Positions 23,746 through 36,609 of a stretch of DNA of 64,000 bases are shown piece by piece. Position numbers and translations under genes: made by a program. This DNA is from Glandiceps talaboti (Eukaryota; Hemichordata; Enteropneusta; Spengelidae), in the NCBI RefSeq assembly GCF_964340395.1, contig NC_135551.1, forward strand, positions 6,891,463-6,955,462, given 5' to 3'. The notes beneath the pieces were generated by a model. The model ran no database searches, was not told the origin of the DNA, and worked only from the letters and a program-made list of their open reading frames with translations. Each line of letters opens with the position of its first letter. The stretch's first letter is position 1.

Positions 23746-24499
23746 TAAAAATATGTTAGGACTTCTGTGGACCATGTACCATATTTCAGGCCGATCGGCC
23801 TTGTCTTTGAGAAGATTTTGGAAGAAATTTATTTCCTAAATTTCAGCTTCTATAGACCTGGTATTTCATGGAATGTGGGTATCTATGGGACCAAATTTAT
23901 ATCCCGAATTTTGTTATGACCTTTGACCTACCCTCGAATATCTCGGCCTGTACAACATGTGCAGACCTGTTACCTGATGAAATGTTATTTCCCAAATTGT
24001 GGGATATCTTTGACCTACATTCACGTATTTCATATCACATCATCTATAATATGTCCATGCAGGTTGAATGTATTGAAACCCGTGATTGCTGTTTCGCAGC
24101 TGTATTTATCGCTTGTTATTCTTTATAAAAAATATTTTTTTCCATGAATTTACATATTTTATCCCCTCTGTAGTGTTTTGCAGCAACATATTAACATTGG
24201 TTAGAAAAAAAGACTCATGGTCAAGTGTTGGTTGTCCTCGAAAACATACATTGATCATGATTACATAATTTCTAGAGACGAGATATACTTTTCAATTTTT
24301 TTTTTAATTTTTAGAAAAACCTCAATTTTACCATGGAGACTGCCTCTTGTGAGCTTGCATACAATCTTGTAATAGCCATGTTGTAACTCAAACAAAGTAA
24401 TCGAATGAACAAAATTGTCAGGTTTGACAATTAAACAAATGTTAACCCTTTGCTCCCTATCCACATAATATCCATGTGCTAATTCATAATTATACATAC
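23746..24499. other. intron, non-coding
   Basis: No supported exon. Contains repeated phrases of the type 'ccgatcggcc'/'gacctaccctcgaatatctc' that look like an old interspersed repeat. Confidence 0.4.
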
Positions 24500-24640
24500 C
24501 ACAATCTCTAAATTGTGAACCATCACGACATCCATAATTATAACCAAACTGATCAACGTCATAAAGACACCACAGTTCCATATCAATGCATAGACCATCG
24601 GCACATTTGATTTGTGTGTCAATGCATGCGAGGTCCGTAT
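24500..24640 (-). CDS. LDLa exon 5 of the receptor (long module)
   Basis: Reads CIDTQIKCADGLCIDMELWC, then LYDVDQFGYNYGCRDGSQFRDC. Six Cys in LDLa order, but the segment between the third and fifth Cys is extended by a Tyr/Phe-rich loop and the calcium cage is changed (RDGSQFRDC), so the module may not bind calcium normally. Acceptor CTCACAG|, donor |GTATGT, phase 1-1 (141 nt). Confidence 0.82.
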
Positions 24641-24941
24641 CTGTGAGTCAGAAGTGCTTTCACTAAGTAAGAGTTTGTAAAAAGGTTACAAAGTAACTGT
24701 AACTTGCAATGTTCAAGGGTATCGTTGAGAGAATAAATTAGTAAACGCCGTAATAATTGAAATTGATAGTACTGCAATAATATATGGTCATACATACAGA
24801 TATGCACACATGAATGTCATCGCGTCTAAACCTTTTGTTACTGCAAGCATACGTGCATTGTACAGTACCTACACAATATTTAGAAAATAAATACGATTTA
24901 GACAGTGTCAGGAAAAAAAAGATATCAGAAATATATCTTAC

Positions 24942-25067
24942 TTTTATCACAGCCAACTTCGTCTTCAGATTCTCCATAATCACAATACACACAGTCCGTT
25001 ATTCCATCACATCGAAGACTTCGGGCCAGACACGTATCATCAAGGCATTCAATAGCATTACAAATGC
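24942..25067 (-). CDS. LDLa exon 4 of the receptor
   Basis: Reads CNAIECLDDTCLARSLRCDG then ITDCVYCDYGESEDEVGC. LDLa with CDGxxDC and EDE; two extra Cys occur. The acceptor CTCTCAG| lies at the very end of a ~160-bp (CT)n/(CTGT)n array, so the microsatellite itself serves as the pyrimidine tract. Donor |GTAAGA, phase 1-1 (126 nt). Confidence 0.88.
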
Positions 25068-25235
<168 letters not shown>

Positions 25236-25416
25236 GGCGCCGTGGCGATTACTCACGAAGACTGAATGTAATATTTTTCTTTTGGTCATACGAAATAATT
25301 TCATTTCAGATATTCTGTAAACATTTACCACATTGACTTTTCATGTCAAAGCTTGAACGAAATTAAAAGACAATGAAACTCGAATTCAAAATGTGAAATG
25401 TTGTTAGTTCACATAC

Positions 25417-25545
25417 CAATATCAGTACAATTAAGTTCATCAGATCCATCAGAACAGTCCACTTTCAAATCACACTGTCTGTTAGCATCTATACATTGAC
25501 CATTCGAACAACCAAATAGCGACGTTATATTACATGTTGGGAAAT
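25417..25545 (-). CDS. LDLa exon 3 of the receptor
   Basis: Canonical class A module: TCNITSLFGCSNGQCIDANR, then QCDLKVDCSDGSDELNC, with the full CDxxxDCSDGSDE calcium cage. Acceptor ACATGTAG|, donor |GTATGT, phase 1-1 (129 nt). Confidence 0.95.
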
Positions 25546-26193
25546 CTACATGTTAAAATTAAAATAAAGTATTGTAATTAACGTTGTCAAGAAATATATA
25601 TTTTATAAGTAATGCTCTTGTTTTTCAACTATTACGACAGTGGTCTATACTTTTCGACTTGACATTAATTCTACGTTTGCATCATGATATACTTAGTTAG
25701 GAGAAGCATATGCCATTGGTCAAACTAATATATTTACGAACCTTGAAAACCGAGAGCAATTTTGATGAATAATTGTTGGAGCCAAGTTTGCATGATTACC
25801 TAATTATATGTCAAGTTCTTAGTCAACCCATCTTGATTACTTTACTAACATGTATCCAATTATTAAACATTTAAAAAAAATATTTTCATATGTAAAGATT
25901 TAACTTTATAAACATCCTTGGTATATTTGTATCCAAGTATAACAATGATAGGCCCAGTAACGGTGATTTAATATATTTTCAAATTGTGCAGTGGTCCAGG
26001 GATTAAGCATGGTAAATTTGAGTACCTAAGAAAAACATATTTCGCCTGGTTAGTAGAGTCAACCTGAGTTTTAATCGTGACCCGCATTGTATATACACAG
26101 TATACATCTGATAACATATTATTAGAAATTTCCATTGTAACATTGTCATTTCAAGTCAAGACATCGAACCCAAGTTTTTCACACACCGGCACA

Positions 26194-26195
<2 letters not shown>
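25546..26195. other. intron, non-coding
   Basis: AT-rich, no exon or clear repeat recognised. Confidence 0.45.
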
Positions 26196-26229
<34 letters not shown>

Positions 26230-26319
26230 CATACGTTTGTTCGTATGTACATACATACATCCATCCATCTATCCATCCATCCATCCATCCATCCATCCAT
26301 ACATACATACATACATACA

Positions 26320-26349
<30 letters not shown>
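26196..26349. repeat. compound microsatellite (CA)n, (CATC)n, (CATA)n
   Basis: Pure AC run followed by CATC and then CATA tetranucleotides. The His/Thr/Ile frames across it are artefacts. Confidence 0.95.
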
Positions 26350-26350
<1 letters not shown>

Positions 26351-27660
26351 CAAGCTACGAAACCGCAGGTTTTATATCCAGAGAATGATGAATTTACAGT
26401 TACAGGTACAGTGAGTAATTACTACACAATTGTAGGTGGAGGTTGCTCGTCCAAATTAAATACAGAGGAGGGAACTGTAAGGTCATCAAGTACTGATACC
26501 TGTTAAGAGTCAGTAACAAGAAAGGAGGGTACAGCACAGTCTTTGTGGGTGACTATATTGTGAGACACATTGACCCAAAGAAATTCTGAAATACCAGACA
26601 TACATTCATTCATTCAAACACTAAGTGGCACGGGAATCAAGGAAGCCACTAATTTCATAGCAGAATCTCGATTCAAAGATCCAACAAAACTTTCTGCTGC
26701 ATATTGGATCTAATGACATTGCCAGTGGGACTCCCTTGTCAACATGCCGTCAGAGATATGACGAGTTACTAGGTACAACACGCAAGACTTACCCAGAAAG
26801 CAAAGTGTTTGTATCAAGTATTCTACCAAGGCTATACGATGACAAATTTAACCATAACATGACTAGCTTTAACTCCACTTTAGAATTCATCGAATGAACG
26901 TACCTAATTTGTTCTACATCCATTCTAACTTCACAGACAGACACAACAAACTTAAACCTTACGTGTATGAAGACAACATTAATCCAAATTGGAAAGGAAC
27001 CGCCTTTCTAGTATCAAATATGAAGAGATACATATATAGAACGATAGTGACTCAAATGAAAAGATATTCATATACAAATACAAACTGGAGATCAAACATG
27101 GACAAAAACAATAGAAATGATATGGTTAAGGAGTTATTTACAAACATAATATAATTCTTGAAAGGATAGACGGGTCACTTACATGTAGTGGTCAGTGGAA
27201 ACTTACTGTAACCTTAACTAAACAGACAGTCACATGTGTGTAACATCCAACAGAAGGTGCAACATAAGTGTAATATTATTTAGCAGCTGTATCCTATTTG
27301 TTGATCACGGAGTCTAATGAAAGAGCTGCCTTGATATTTACTTTACGGAACATTCATGAAAATTTAAGAAAAAAGAAAACGACAAGACTTTTATAGAACT
27401 TGCTGAAGCTTACGACTTTATAGGGATAGTTGAATCAAAAACAAACAAAGGTTCTGATTTGGAAATTCTCAACAATAACCATTTTCACTCTTATAGCTTA
27501 AAAAAACATAAAAAAGCATATAAAGATTTAGAATGCGTAGTGTTATACTACCGGTCTGAGTATAAATGTGACATAAAACAAATTCCAAGTAGCAGTGAAG
27601 AAGTTATATGGGTACTGTTAGATAAAAATTGTTTTCATTTAGAAAACAATGTTTAGCTAT
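26350..27660 (+). pseudogene. non-LTR retrotransposon fragment with SGNH-like ORF and endonuclease start
   Basis: From about 26545 frames read FVGDYIVRHIDPKKF, then LLHIGSNDIASGTPLS, then SSILPRLYDDKFN, and from 26894 NLFYIHSNFTDR and INPNWKGTAFLVSNMKRYI. The blocks GD-x-IV, GxND and the late (D..)NPN.KG box follow the order of an SGNH/GDSL-hydrolase-like domain, as carried by the first ORF of some CR1-like elements. The expected catalytic Ser is Tyr here. From about 27420 an endonuclease N-terminus follows (IVESKTNKGSDLEIL, VVLYYRSEYK, VIWVLLDKN). Frames shift and the reverse transcriptase is absent, so it is a dead truncated copy. Confidence 0.65.
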
Positions 27661-27929
27661 GCACTCTATACCTAAGTCCACAATACTCTAGTGTTTTTAA
27701 CTGGAAGGACGCAAATTTATTTCATTTACTAGAAAAAGATATAGCAAAATATTCTCATTTTGGATCTGTAATACTAAATGATGAACAACTTGTCACCATG
27801 TATGAATAGCGATGATCCTTGATAGCGATGTTCGGTCGTGTGTCGTATTCTATGGGAAGAACATCCGGGGTCTAACAGATAGACTAGCAGACAAGCAGAA
27901 AGACAGATAGATATACATATATCACTGAT

Positions 27930-27968
27930 GCAGGTACACACAGACACACACACATTCACACACATGTG

Positions 27969-28013
<45 letters not shown>

Positions 28014-28016
28014 GGT
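27930..28016. repeat. (CA)n microsatellite
   Basis: Interrupted then pure AC run just downstream (in gene orientation) of LDLa exon 2. Confidence 0.9.
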
Positions 28017-28028
28017 AAAAAGACTAAC

Positions 28029-28139
28029 CACAATGTGTTTCGTCAGATCTGTCCAGACAATCAGCAGTGAAATCACAGTATTTTGATATTGCTATTCTCC
28101 TCCCATTATCACAAGTGAACCATTTAGACGAGGCATTGT
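28029..28139 (-). CDS. LDLa exon 2 of the receptor
   Basis: Reads NASSKWFTCDNGRRIAISKY, then CDFTADCLDRSDETHC. The last four Cys and the DCxDxSDE cage are canonical. The first Cys pair is reduced (one Cys before CDF), so this may be an incomplete module. Acceptor ATCCTAG|, donor |GTTAGT, phase 1-1 (111 nt). Confidence 0.82.
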
Positions 28140-28317
28140 CTAGGATGGGAGGAATAAATGGTTGTTACGGTCATAAAGACATCTTGTTTCAGCTGAAGAG
28201 TCCATATCGACGCATACATATATATATATAGGTAGATACGAGGTAAAAAGATTAACCACACACACGCGCGCGCGCGCGCATACACACATACATACACACA
28301 CACACACACACATATAT

Positions 28318-28437
28318 ATAACACGGTGAGTATCAATCTGCTAAGACAGTGCTCTATACCGCAGTGGCAGAGCGCAATAGTTTTGATAGTTCTGGAACTC
28401 TTTCTTGGTTGTAACTCGGAGTTTCGCGCATCATCAG
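28318..28437 (+). repeat. short dispersed repeat, copy C (most complete)
   Basis: Full version of the element seen at 7258-7345 and 8145-8256: 'ggtgagtatcaatctgctaa', then 'cagtgctctataccgcagtg', 'gagcgcaatagttttgatag' and 'aactcggagtttc'. It again sits beside (CA)n/(TA)n. Confidence 0.8.
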
Positions 28438-28589
28438 ACAACTGATTTCTACTCTCTTGGTGTGATGTTTATAGAGTGCAGACAATAGAAATATTGAAGT
28501 TGGACAAATAAAACTTATTCGCGTGTCGGCATTTATATATCAACTCAGTTCTTTTGTTTGGTGTGGAGTTTTTGTCTGCTTTACTATCG

Positions 28590-30150
28590 ATTGCGTTGAT
28601 CCGTCCCGTTTGAGAGAACTAGACACATCGTGATAACTGTGGTCTTCACAACATCATTTTGCATAAATTTCACCAGTGGGATCTGGATTGGGGTTTCAAA
28701 GATATCGGCACTGCGGGAAATCAAAACACTTCTCTGTACCATAACAAAGCGTCATTGATGATGTTTCAACTTCCATGTTTTGACTGTTGCACTACGACAG
28801 TGATGAACACGATAGCGGCTTTCACAGTCATTCATGCAACTATCTCTTGAAAACATCTACAAATCTGTTTGGAATTACTAAACTATTGCTGAATAATTAT
28901 TTCAGGCGATCGAACTTTTTGGTTTTCACGTTAAGAAGAAGTTCCTGAAATCAAAAGACTTTTTACGGTTTGTTTGGTCGTCCCGACTATAGTATAAATG
29001 ATGATACTTGGACGCACACGTCAACCAATTTCTTCCGACTAGGATGATAAACCGACTGCCAAAGCAAGGCGTTACACTTTACTATAATATTGCAGACATT
29101 ATTTGTTTTCTTGTACCTGCAACTCTAGCTTTGAGGATTACCTTATGCCAAATTCTAGACGGAATAGCTTCTTAGACATGATGAGGTCCAACGTACGCAA
29201 ATATTAACAACAACACTGCACGCTATACTACGTACGTAACGGCATGTGACCTTGTCTACGAAAATTACCAAAGGGTGATACAAGCCGATCGTTCAATCGT
29301 AGCGGCAACACTTATAGGACATTCACGATAATTGAGTTGAATAGACTATGGAGAGGCCTAGAGGGCGTAGATAACGTGGTATTGCGAACGTTTTTTTTCA
29401 GTACTAACAACAAGTTGATCGTTCTACTGATTTTGATCCAATCCTCCTATTAACGTGCAAACCAAAAAGTTCGATCGCATGAAACATGTGAAATAATTAT
29501 TCAGCAGTAGTTTAGTAATTCCAAACAGATTTGTAGATGTTTTCAAGTGATAGTTGAAACATGCATGACTGTGAAAGCCGCTAACGTGTTCATCACTGTC
29601 GTGATACGACAGTCAAAATCAACTGTGTATAAATTATGGTAACGTGCGAATAAAACGAAAACGAAGAAATTACGTTTCTTGTGCGTCAGTTTTAAAATGA
29701 CACGGCCCTTAAGTTTGATGTTGCGGCATACTGTCAACACGTTAATCGCACGTAACAGATACTCACTACATGCAGGACACACTTCAAGTTCAGTTACAGC
29801 AGGTAATACGTAGGCTAAAACCATCGATGGTTCAGCAAGAATAATGAGACACTCCCAACAGTTTAAAACTAAGACCAAAACCAGAACTTCAAAATCAACA
29901 TGTACAATGTACAAATCCAGAACAGTTTTTTGTAACACAGACTCTTCATCTATCAAAGTTGGCGGCGGAAATACATGGAAGTTGAAACATTATCAATGAC
30001 GCTTTGTTATGGTACGGAGAAGTGTTTTGATTTCCCACAGTGCCGATATCTTTGAAACCCTACTTACAGATCCCACTGGTGTAATTTACGCAAAATAATG
30101 TTGTGAAGACCACAGTTATCACAATGTCAACGCAATCGAATGGTTAGTTT
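28590..30150. repeat. long imperfect inverted (foldback) repeat
   Basis: The left arm (about 28590-28935) is found in reverse complement at about 29450-29625 plus 29970-30150. Shared words include 'aaacatctacaaatctgttt', 'ttactaaactattgctgaat' (with small changes) and 'aagatatcggcactg'. The right arm carries about 345 bp of extra sequence (29625-29970), and the arms flank a ~510-bp spacer. No coding capacity was recognised in arms or spacer, so a foldback or MITE-like DNA element is likely. Confidence 0.8.
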
Positions 30151-31070
30151 TCTTTTAAACACAGGTTGCATCGTTTTGTTTTATTGGTGTACGCTTTGGT
30201 TGTCTTGCTGATGGACCATATACATGTGTATATATATATATCCTGTCGACACCCAGATGTACATGCGTAAACATCTTTATGGGTAAACATGTTCACTAAT
30301 GTTTAAATACGGCCTTTTGCATTAAAGTTTGACACTTTAACCCAATTTGTATCATTTTTTCCTTTGACAATACTGCATCATTCGATACTAATTGGGCGTC
30401 TTTTCAAATCCATTGTTAAAATATATGACGTCGACCTCATTGGCATATTTTTTGCATACGTTATCGCTTGATATTGCTCATTTAAATACTTGATTAACAG
30501 GCTTATTTTAGCGTTTCGACGCACTGTTCAAAAGTATTTATTTACATTGGATGACCTTAGGAACCGGTCAGTTCCGTTGCGTTCCAAGCCGGGGGGGGGG
30601 GGGGCGCAGGTCGGTGGATTCGTCAGTCGGGCCGACAAAAACTCACTGACCCTCCTGTAAAACAGAAAACAAGCTGACCCCCATCACTTGATTCTAAAAT
30701 ATGATGGACCCCGTATATCGTATTCACATGACAGGTAGTTTTGTGGGGTCCTATGAAGTCTCCCCCTAGAAGCCCTAATTGTATCTTAAAGCCAAATTCA
30801 GGCTATTCATTGGTAGTATCATAGGTAGCGGAGATTTGAAGTTTTTTAAGGCAATGTTTGACTATCTTGGCAAACATTTCACTTCTTTCAAAGAAAATAT
30901 CATCTCAAATTAGCATAGAGCGAAAATATCTAAGACAAGTTTAATACCACTATGACAGTAACAAGATTTGTGCATCTGATTGATTGTTGGTTGGTTGAAT
31001 ACATGAGTGACCTCCGGGGGTAAGGGAGTCCTCAGGGTTTCACCTGGCAGATCTGGATTTTTTTTTCGTT
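30151..31070. other. intron, non-coding
   Basis: No exon recognised. Contains a poly-G run at about 30593-30604 and phrases similar to 32630-32760 (aacagaataagctgaccccc / accggtcc types), suggesting a pair of related interspersed repeats. Confidence 0.45.
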
Positions 31071-31071
31071 T

Positions 31072-31129
31072 TTATTACCTCCCGTAAGGGTACGGGAGGT
31101 ATTAAAAGGGGAAGGTGTGTCTGTGTGTG

Positions 31130-31172
<43 letters not shown>

Positions 31173-31970
31173 GTCATCATTTTCTAAAAATCGGCTGGCT
31201 CAATTGTAATGAAATTTGGGATATATAATCTTTAGGGTAATAGCTAGACCTGATTAGGTTTTGAGCCAGATCTGTTAATGTTTAAGTAGAGAAATTTGCA
31301 TATTAATGAAATCAACTAATTATGCAATATCTTAAGACTGCATACTTCAATTTCAATATAATTTAGTATATTCGTTAAACATAACAACATTCATTTGTCC
31401 TATAAAATTCGTTGATGTATCTTACAGCTTTAATGAATAATTTGCATAATTAATTATTTTTGGTAATTTGGCTATATCTTAAGAATACATACTTCAAATT
31501 CAACATAATTTAGTACATACGTTAACCATAAGAAAACACATATGTCCTATCAAGTTTGTTGATGCACTGTACAGTGTTTATGAATAATTTGCACAATTAA
31601 TGATTTTCGGTAATTAGGCTATATCTATACTTCAATTCCAATATAATTCAGTACACACGTTAACCATAACAATCACATATGTCCTGTAAAGCTTGTTGGT
31701 GTACCTTTCAGTGTTAATGAATAATTTGCATAATTAATGAATTTTGGTAATTAGGCTATATCTTATAACTGCATACTTCAATTTCAATACAATTCAAGTA
31801 CATACATTAACCATGACAGATTGTGTATGTCCTATAAAGTTAGTTGATGTACCTTACAGTGTTAATGAATAATTTGCATAATTAATGTTACCATAGTTTT
31901 TTTAGTTTAATGAGTTATTTGCATAATTAATGATTCCCTTACGGGAGGCATTCAGTTTAAATCTGGTTAA
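31072..31970 (+). repeat. periodic repeat element, copy C
   Basis: Complete shorter copy: terminal hairpin ACCTCCCGTAA…TACGGGAGGT at the start, (TCTG)n tract, lead sequence with 'tcggctggctcaattgtaat', about five ~150-bp monomers, and the end word 'gggaggcattcagtttaaat'. Confidence 0.9.
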
Positions 31971-33116
31971 GGCATGTATTAGCTTATTCATTGCCTTTGA
32001 GGTAATAATTCTAAGTTTCGAAAATTTAATGTACCTGTAGGTTTTAAAAGAGTTTTACATGTCACATACAAATGCGGACGTAACATTGATATAGGGCATT
32101 TAATATCACATATATAGTCATAGACTCTACATGTGTAGGGTCTATGATACAGTAAAATCACTGGTATGTTAGAGAATTTTAGGTGGTCGTATCTAGTGTA
32201 TAATAATAAAAAAAAACAGGAATCTGATGAGATATGGTGATTTGTACTGTACATCGATAACATGACTGTAGTGTTCGAAATAAAAAGTGTAATAATCCTT
32301 TCTGACAATTTCATACTGAAAAGTTGAATACTTACTATTCTCTTCTCTTATAAACTATACATGAAGATTACCATTAAGAATCATCTATGTTCACTGTAAC
32401 CCCAAAGTGCAATTGAAGTGAAACATTGATTGTGAAATAGTCAAGCACTTGCATGACATGTTCTGTAACTAATAAAGTGGTAGCTGGGTAATATTAAAGC
32501 ATGTAATATTACAGTATTGATATAAGAAGCAGGGACAAGAATAAATATTTACATGTACCATATTTCAAACAAGGCTATATGCCATTGTAGAAAAGGATTT
32601 CTTTTCTTCCGTCACAATCCAAAACACAATACCCCCTTATTCACAATTTTCTAAACAGCATGATCATGACCTACCCCTACTGCCAATTTCAAAAACAGAG
32701 TGACCCCCTACCAATCCACCTCCACGCAGGCCGGAGAAACTGACCGGTCCCTCAGTAGGCATCAGAATTAACCGACTTTTAAAAGTGGCAAATTCCAACA
32801 TTTCACCATGAAGAAGGATATAGCAACATCTATATCTGAACAGGATGGTTGGAAAAAATCAATAGGGGAGGTTCTGATAAGGTTTCTTTCAGCTTACTAC
32901 AAAGATATCCAAATAAATATGGAGACTAAAAGAAAGTGGTAGACAATACAGTATTAATGGGCCTATGATCTCAAAGGCGGCAGCTTCCACTAATGATAGA
33001 CAAAGATGTAATCTATGTTTAACTGAAAAAAGGTGTATTATCAAGTATGATATGAATAAGGTGCTAAATAAGTGATCCGAGCTTGTAAATGTAGACATGA
33101 AAATAAATTGTATCTA
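31971..33116. other. intron, non-coding
   Basis: No supported exon. Open frames here lack splice signals and recognisable motifs. Confidence 0.45.
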
Positions 33117-33228
<112 letters not shown>

Positions 33229-33305
33229 CGTTACAAGCAAAGTTTCTGTTGGTATCTCTAGAGAAGAGAGCACTAAGCTCTGTTACACGGAACATAAAGA
33301 CTTAC

Positions 33306-33418
33306 CGCATTTCAAAATGCTATTGTTCCCATCATAGCAGCTGATAGTACCATCGCAAACATCACTCAGGTGAACACATTCTCCACTTGTACACTGGTAT
33401 AGATGTTCAGGACATGTA
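33306..33418 (-). CDS. LDLa exon 1 of the receptor
   Basis: Reads [20 protein letters not shown] then [17 protein letters not shown], six Cys in LDLa order. The acidic cage is weak ([13 protein letters not shown]), so calcium binding is doubtful. Acceptor GATAACAG|, donor |GTAAGT. The length is 113 nt and the incoming phase is 2, which does not match the phase-1 end of the linker exon at 37767. A further small exon in the 33.4-37.8 kb intron, or alternative joining, is therefore expected. Confidence 0.88.
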
Positions 33419-36400
33419 CTGTTATCTTGGATATGAACAAATGTGCATCAAGTAGTTTAATATAATTCCGCAGTTTTACAATTGTATGGATTTTTGTTGA
33501 TATTTCAAGTAGTGGGTTTTCACCTAAGCACTTATACCGACGGTCAACTGCGATCCCCTCGTTAATGTAATTTTCATGTGCAAATACGGACGTTAACCTG
33601 AATGAACACGACACAATACAGACCCATTAGTCTTTTGACAATATTTAAACCATCTTTAATTCCATATGCAAATCTTTAGATTCCACCAATCAAAAAAACA
33701 TTGGTATTGCTCAGACACTGCAGCAGTAGCCGACGGTTTTATAAACATGCGTTCTCTCAATGTAAGAACATTGTAGCGTCATTGGTTAACATTGTAAGAA
33801 ACTGGCATGCAAATTATAATGAGATGTCCATTGCAATATTGAAGTATCAGGTTACATCATCCTTAACGGAAGACAAATTTTGCACTGTATCATCGACAAA
33901 GAGTGCCATGGTGTTGATTGGGATGGGCGTTTAGAGACTTCTCTCAAAGATCTAATATTTAACTGACCTACTAATTAGAAACTACGAATCATGAAAAATA
34001 AAAGGTCGAAATATTCACGGAGATTAACCGTTAATCCTCATTCGACATTCGTTCGTAGGTTGTCTAGCCTGGTTGCTTTCAAGGTGAAAGTCATGAACGG
34101 TAATGGTTATTCTTATGTTATGTTTAAATTCCATGGATTTAACAAGACATTTTTGTGGCAATCTTTATTTGTCAGAGGTGAACTCGAGAGTAAAAGTAGT
34201 AAAACATAGTTATACATGTACTTGGAATTAAAATAGCTCTGTTGATTATCCTCAGAACGTAGTCGTGCAGCACACTTATGCAACCATATCGTACCATACT
34301 CTTTGTTATGTTAATTACTACAAGTCGACTTTCGTCGAAGACGTTCACTATTGTCAATGAGGGTTTTTCACCTTTAGAAGCACTCATTTAGCCAGGAGGA
34401 GCACACTGGAACAATCAGCTGAGTAAAATTTCACTGCTGACAATTTCCTCTCCTGTGCTTTGATGAGATTTTAGTCAGCGGCGGCCGTGAGCCAAATATC
34501 TAGCGTGTTTGATAATGTTGGCCAAGAGTGAATATTACCTCATGTGTGCGTGCACCTGAATGTGAGCATTCTTCTCACGACTTTCTCGTAAGAGCGCATG
34601 CTTTGCGGTAACATAATGACAAAATGTTTGCCCCAGTCTAAAACACAGGTGAACAAACTTCTACGTCAATAACTACGGTATTATCATAGTTTTATAAAAC
34701 TCTCAACCTGATAACATTGTGACATCATAGCTGACGTTGTACAAGTTGGTATGCAAATTAATGCTATGAGATGTCAGTTGAAATATTTAAGTGTCATTTT
34801 CAACCAGTTCAACCATCTTTAACGGAAAAGAAACTATGCAGTATATCAAAACAAGTTCAAATGTCTGGAGGGAAATTCAACCTCCCCCCCCCCCCAAAAA
34901 AAATGCCAATTAATTAATGACCTTTTCGTTGGTCATTTCGATTTATCCTTTGCACTGTATTTGAATAACAATGGATTTTCGTCGGCTTTCGTTCTAAAAT
35001 GTGTTTTCGTTATAAAACTTACATACGTCCACTTTCGTCCACGTTGTAAATATTATCGATGGATTAATGAGCTTTTTCGTTGGCCATGTCGATTTATATG
35101 TCACTCTGTATTTGCATAAAAATAATTTTTTGTCGGCTTTCGTTCTAAATTGTGTTTTCGTCTGTTTTCGTTTTAAAATTTGCATACGTCCTCTTTCGTC
35201 GACGTTCAATTTTGTCAAAAGATAATGAGGTTCGTCGATTTATACGTCGCATTTTATTCCACAAGGATATCATATTTAATTGTTTATATTTTTCCCCTGT
35301 CTGCACAGTCAAGTAACTTGTTTTGTGAATGCATGAAGCCGATGAGGCGAAGAAGCCGGGAACAAATAACCGATCTCTACATTTGTGAAACTCAAATGTT
35401 GATGTAGTCATGACGTATGTATTCGACGATCGGGTCGTTGTGTTATTGTCGACCAGCACCATTATGAAACCCACTATACATCCTTTATAACTGGCTATCA
35501 ATGTAATCAATAATCATAACGTGTTCAACATGATCACAATATTCCGAGTCCACTCCTGCCATGAATTATGGTCGTTTCCTATTTGTGCAAACAATTACCT
35601 GTTCTGTTGACGTTGGACAACATCCCTTATTCTACGTCTTACTACAGGAGCAGAACGAATAATGTAAATGTCTTGCACATCTCGAGAAAGAATGCCTACA
35701 TTTGCACGGACATTATCTGCTATCAGTTAATAATTGTTAGCTCATAGGCGCCCGGGTATTTTTTTCACGACAATTCCCTGGAGCATGTGTTTGAATTACT
35801 TTGATAACTAATTGTCAGATATGTTTACATGAATTCTATATTTACAAAGAATTACTATTGCGCAGACCGGGTGAGAATGTGATGGATAGATAAATAGCTA
35901 GATCACAATGTATTGCTACCAAACAACTCCATTATGCAGATAGACATGTCTTAGGCGTGTTTACTATAATAGGATGTGATCACAAGGTGTACACAATGTA
36001 GGATAACGTATTACTTGCTAGGCATGCTGCCTGTTTATTCTGGACACTTAGTAACTGCAATAAAAATGTGACGGTTGTTATTTTTAAAAGTGAAACAATC
36101 CACTTCCGAAATTTTAAGTAATCTCCTCGTTTCATTGTACCAAAATCAATTCAAGTATGTGTTTCATGCACTCACTGTTCAAACATCCGATTACTTATTT
36201 TAAACAGGACGACACTCTTACAAGAAAAACTATCAATAACGAATTCATTCAGCAGCCGTTACTGTGCACAAGGGTGAGCAATTACACGTACTTATTCTGT
36301 GTAGCTTTCACAGCATTCACCTATATATTTATATGCAAATCCTTTTAACTTTTGGTGTAAATTGTTAAATATATATACTATAATTTAATATTTGATATAA

Positions 36401-36600
36401 TGGAAGCGCTTGTTCAGATTACACATTTGCCTCCAAATCCAGAGCTGTAGTTAACACATCTGAGGTAAAACATTAACACCTGCAAACAGGTGTACAAGAA
36501 ATGTAATGACAAATCTGTAAGCTTGTGATAATAAAATGCAAGTTATGTGACAAAGGGAACATTCTCTTTCTCTGAAGACGTTAAATATTGTCAAAGGATC
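33419..36600. other. intron with local repeats, no exon found
   Basis: Two tracts around 33750-33900 and 34740-34880 share phrases (tgcaaattaa..gagatgtc, 'ctttaacgga', 'gcactgtatca'), so they are copies of one repeat. From 34925 to 35230 a ~145-bp unit with 'tttcgttggtcatttcg', 'gtcggctttcgttctaaa' and 'catacgtcc.ctttcgtc' occurs about twice in tandem. A receptor exon with phase 1 in and 2 out should lie somewhere here, but I could not identify it. Confidence 0.5.
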
Positions 36601-36609
36601 AACAAGGTT

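Noticed and set aside
31988-32314. 108-codon minus-strand frame
   Set aside because: No splice context, no recognisable domain, in intronic DNA beside a repeat element.
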